Below the pieces are notes generated by a model that had not been told where the DNA came from, made no database searches, and was given only the letters and a program-made list of their open reading frames with translations. Below, in pieces: positions 62,494 to 64,000 of a stretch of 64,000 nt of DNA; position 1 is the first letter of the stretch; each line of letters opens with the position of its first letter. This DNA comes from Bdellovibrio sp. UBA4095 (GTDB taxonomy: Bacteria; Bdellovibrionota; Bdellovibrionia; Bdellovibrionales; Bdellovibrionaceae). The position numbers were made by a program, and so were the translations under genes. Location of the stretch: NCBI GenBank assembly GCA_002381805.1, contig DFXZ01000014.1, forward strand, positions 62,001-126,000, written 5' to 3'.

Positions 62494-63699
62494 CTATCTT
62501 TTAGATCTTAGAATTTCTAAACCAGGTAGTTTATCACCCTGCAAGTATTCTAGAGAGGCACCGCCTCCAGTTGAGATATGAGTCATCTTGTCTGCAAAAC
62601 CCGAGGCTTCGGCCGCTGCAGCAGAGTCTCCACCACCGACGATTTTAGTGGCGTTGCTTTCTGCAATAACTTGCGCGACTCCGAAAGTGCCTTTAGCAAA
62701 CACGGGATTCTCAAAAACTCCCATAGGTCCGTTCCAGAAAATTGTTCCAGCTTCTCGCAATGCCACCGAATAATTCTGAATAGTCTTGGGACCGATGTCT
62801 ACTGCCAGCTCATCGTCGGGAATCGTCGCGTCTTTGGTGACATGTGCACTCTGCGTATCAGTGATACTCTTTGTAGCAAGGTGATCTACTGGCAACAGGA
62901 TAGTCTTGTTACGAGCCTCAATACGCTCTATCATTTCTTTCGCGTATTTTAACTTATCATTTTCTACAAGAGACTTTCCAACAGCGTGCCCCTGAGCTTT
63001 CAGGAAGGTGTAGGCCATAGCTCCACCAATGATGAAGCCATCAACCACGTCCATCAGTCTTTCGATCACGGCAATTTTATCGGAAACTTTTGCTCCGCCC
63101 ATCACCGCGATATAAGGACGCTTAGGATTCAACAAAAGCGAATCCAACATCGCAATCTCTTTTTCGATTAAGAAGCCGATCCCTTTATCCTTCATCACTG
63201 ATGGCAATGCATGAATGGTCGCATGAGCGCGATGAGAAGCTCCGAAGGCATCGTTAATATAGATATCAGTATAGTTGGCAATCTTTTGGGCGAACTCGAC
63301 AGAATCCTTTGTTTCGCCTTCTTCAAAGCGCACATTTTCCAAAAGAATAATCTGATTTTTCTTCAGACTCTGCAAGAGAGCTTTCGGAGCGTCGGAGTCA
63401 GGCTCTTCGACCAAAATCACTTCAGCATGAAGAAGATCTTGCAATCGTTTCGCAACAGGCTCCAACGAATATTGACGATCTTCTTTAGTTTTTGGACGCC
63501 CCAAGTGCGAAGCCAAAACAAGCTTCGCACCTTGCTCCATACAATACTGAATTGTGGGTAAAGAGGCACGGATACGATTTTCATCCGAAATGTGACCATT
63601 CTCCATAGGAACATTAAGATCCAAGCGAAGAAAAACGACTTTACCCTCTAGGGCGAAATCCCGAACCGTTTTGATCCCTTTAAGTCCTACAGCTGCCAT
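62494..63699 (-). CDS. pgk: Phosphoglycerate kinase
   Basis: The product has 401 residues with FLRLDLNVP, SHLGRPK, AFGASHRAHA, GGAKVSDK, FWNGPMGVFE and GGGDSAAA, all hallmark motifs of this two-domain enzyme. It makes ATP and 3-phosphoglycerate from 1,3-bisphosphoglycerate. It follows gap by 3 bases. Confidence 0.98.
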   Translation of the reverse strand: MAAVGLKGIKTVRDFALEGKVVFLRLDLNVPMENGHISDENRIRASLPTIQYCMEQGAKLVLASHLGRPKTKEDRQYSLEPVAKRLQDLLHAEVILVEEPDSDAPKALLQSLKKNQIILLENVRFEEGETKDSVEFAQKIANYTDIYINDAFGASHRAHATIHALPSVMKDKGIGFLIEKEIAMLDSLLLNPKRPYIAVMGGAKVSDKIAVIERLMDVVDGFIIGGAMAYTFLKAQGHAVGKSLVENDKLKYAKEMIERIEARNKTILLPVDHLATKSITDTQSAHVTKDATIPDDELAVDIGPKTIQNYSVALREAGTIFWNGPMGVFENPVFAKGTFGVAQVIAESNATKIVGGGDSAAAAEASGFADKMTHISTGGGASLEYLQGDKLPGLEILRSKR

Positions 63700-63702
63700 T
63701 TT

Positions 63703-64000
63703 TTATAAACCCTTCTTAGCCATATGAAGTGCTACATCGACCATGCGATTAGAGAATCCAGTCTCGTTGTCATACCAAGAAAGAACTTTCACCATGCGCT
63801 TACCGATCACCATCGTTGAAGCTAAATCCACAATTGAGGAAAACTTGTTGCCATTAAAATCAACACTGACCAATTCGTTTTTCTCGACTGCCAAGACGCC
63901 CTTAAGCGAACCTTCGGAAGCCTTAATCAAAGCGCTATTGACCTCTTCGATAGTCACATCTTTTTTCGCAGTGAAGGTGAAATCCACCAAACTGACGTTA
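63703..64000 (-). CDS. gap: Glyceraldehyde-3-phosphate dehydrogenase, C-terminal part
   Basis: Only the last 99 residues are in the window; the start and the catalytic Cys lie beyond its right edge, and the frame runs open to base 64000. NVSLVDFTF, SSIVDLASTMVI and SWYDNETGFSNRMVDVALHM, with the Asn-Glu of the conserved C-terminal WYDNE, identify it. It is the first visible gene of the gap-pgk-tpiA operon. Confidence 0.95.
   Translation of the reverse strand, partial: NVSLVDFTFTAKKDVTIEEVNSALIKASEGSLKGVLAVEKNELVSVDFNGNKFSSIVDLASTMVIGKRMVKVLSWYDNETGFSNRMVDVALHMAKKGL

Noticed and set aside
1..64000. tRNA, rRNA, CRISPR arrays, transposases, integrases or phage modules
   Set aside because: None could be recognised on either strand by reading; short spacers between genes leave little room for them, although a covariance-model search for tRNA and small RNA was not possible here.

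Overview
The window most likely comes from a Bdellovibrio-like predatory bacterium (Bdellovibrionota). This is an inference. It rests on the mix of a mid-GC Gram-negative housekeeping set with many small outer-membrane beta-barrels and large one-off surface lipoproteins, two large lytic transglycosylases, a YkuD+NTF2 wall enzyme whose layout matches the Bdellovibrio curvature enzyme Bd1075, FliL, and a pseudopilin cluster. No rRNA, tRNA, insertion sequence, prophage or CRISPR array was recognised. No gene-free stretch exceeds about 230 bases, and most genes sit in tight operons with ATGA or TAATG junctions.

Layout. 1-1537: tail of a CDP-alcohol phosphatidyltransferase, a CdsA-like CDP-diglyceride synthase and a four-helix SMR-like protein. 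1.6-8.8 kb: a secreted protein with a faint lysozyme-like C-terminus, then MltD, Slt and an Agl23-type membrane glycosyltransferase on the minus strand. 8.8-10.0 kb: a family-2 glycosyltransferase lacking its usual DxD, convergent with greB. 10.1-15.3 kb: a three-gene operon of a FecR/Fn3 protein, an Fn3/beta-barrel protein and a Cache-HAMP class III adenylate cyclase. 15.3-18.2 kb: a Zrg-like metal uptake cluster (permease, ATPase, DUF2796, DUF3299). 18.3-20.7 kb: hisS and lgt. 20.7-27.0 kb: an envelope block with three predicted beta-barrels, an abundant-looking periplasmic protein, a C-type-lectin/FGE-like lipoprotein, and rsmB. 27.0-29.9 kb: nrdR-nusB-two unknown genes-ppsR. 29.9-34.8 kb: an NHL-propeller lipoprotein, a LysR regulator and its divergent C-terminally anchored neighbour, closed by a strong terminator. 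34.8-43.0 kb: a membrane spermidine-synthase-like protein followed by five compact genes that look like a pseudopilus tip (GspK/I/J-like) with a calcium-binding ELFGD protein and a Cys-rich anchored protein. 43.0-47.7 kb: an inactive/active M16 peptidase pair, fliL and a YkuD-NTF2 enzyme. 47.7-54.4 kb: a small protein, a rhomboid protease, a HIT hydrolase, sppA, rpsA, cmk and hisC. 54.4-57.8 kb: a degenerate HyuA, a HyuB and periplasmic MsrA. 58.0-61.8 kb: an SBP3-type binding protein, threonine dehydratase, and two secreted proteins, one with a CHAP-like end. 61.8-64.0 kb: tpiA, pgk and gap (truncated by the window edge).

How it fits together. Wall-acting enzymes (MltD, Slt, the YkuD-NTF2 protein, the possible CHAP-like protein), surface lipoproteins and secreted binding proteins fit a cell that remodels its own or its prey's envelope. 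The two best candidates for an undescribed system are the pseudopilin-tip/ELFGD operon (34.8-43.0 kb) and the FecR/Fn3-barrel-cyclase operon (10.1-15.3 kb). A further recurring signal is -10-like hexamers lying 2-12 bases before ATGs that lack a Shine-Dalgarno, which suggests leaderless or near-leaderless mRNAs.
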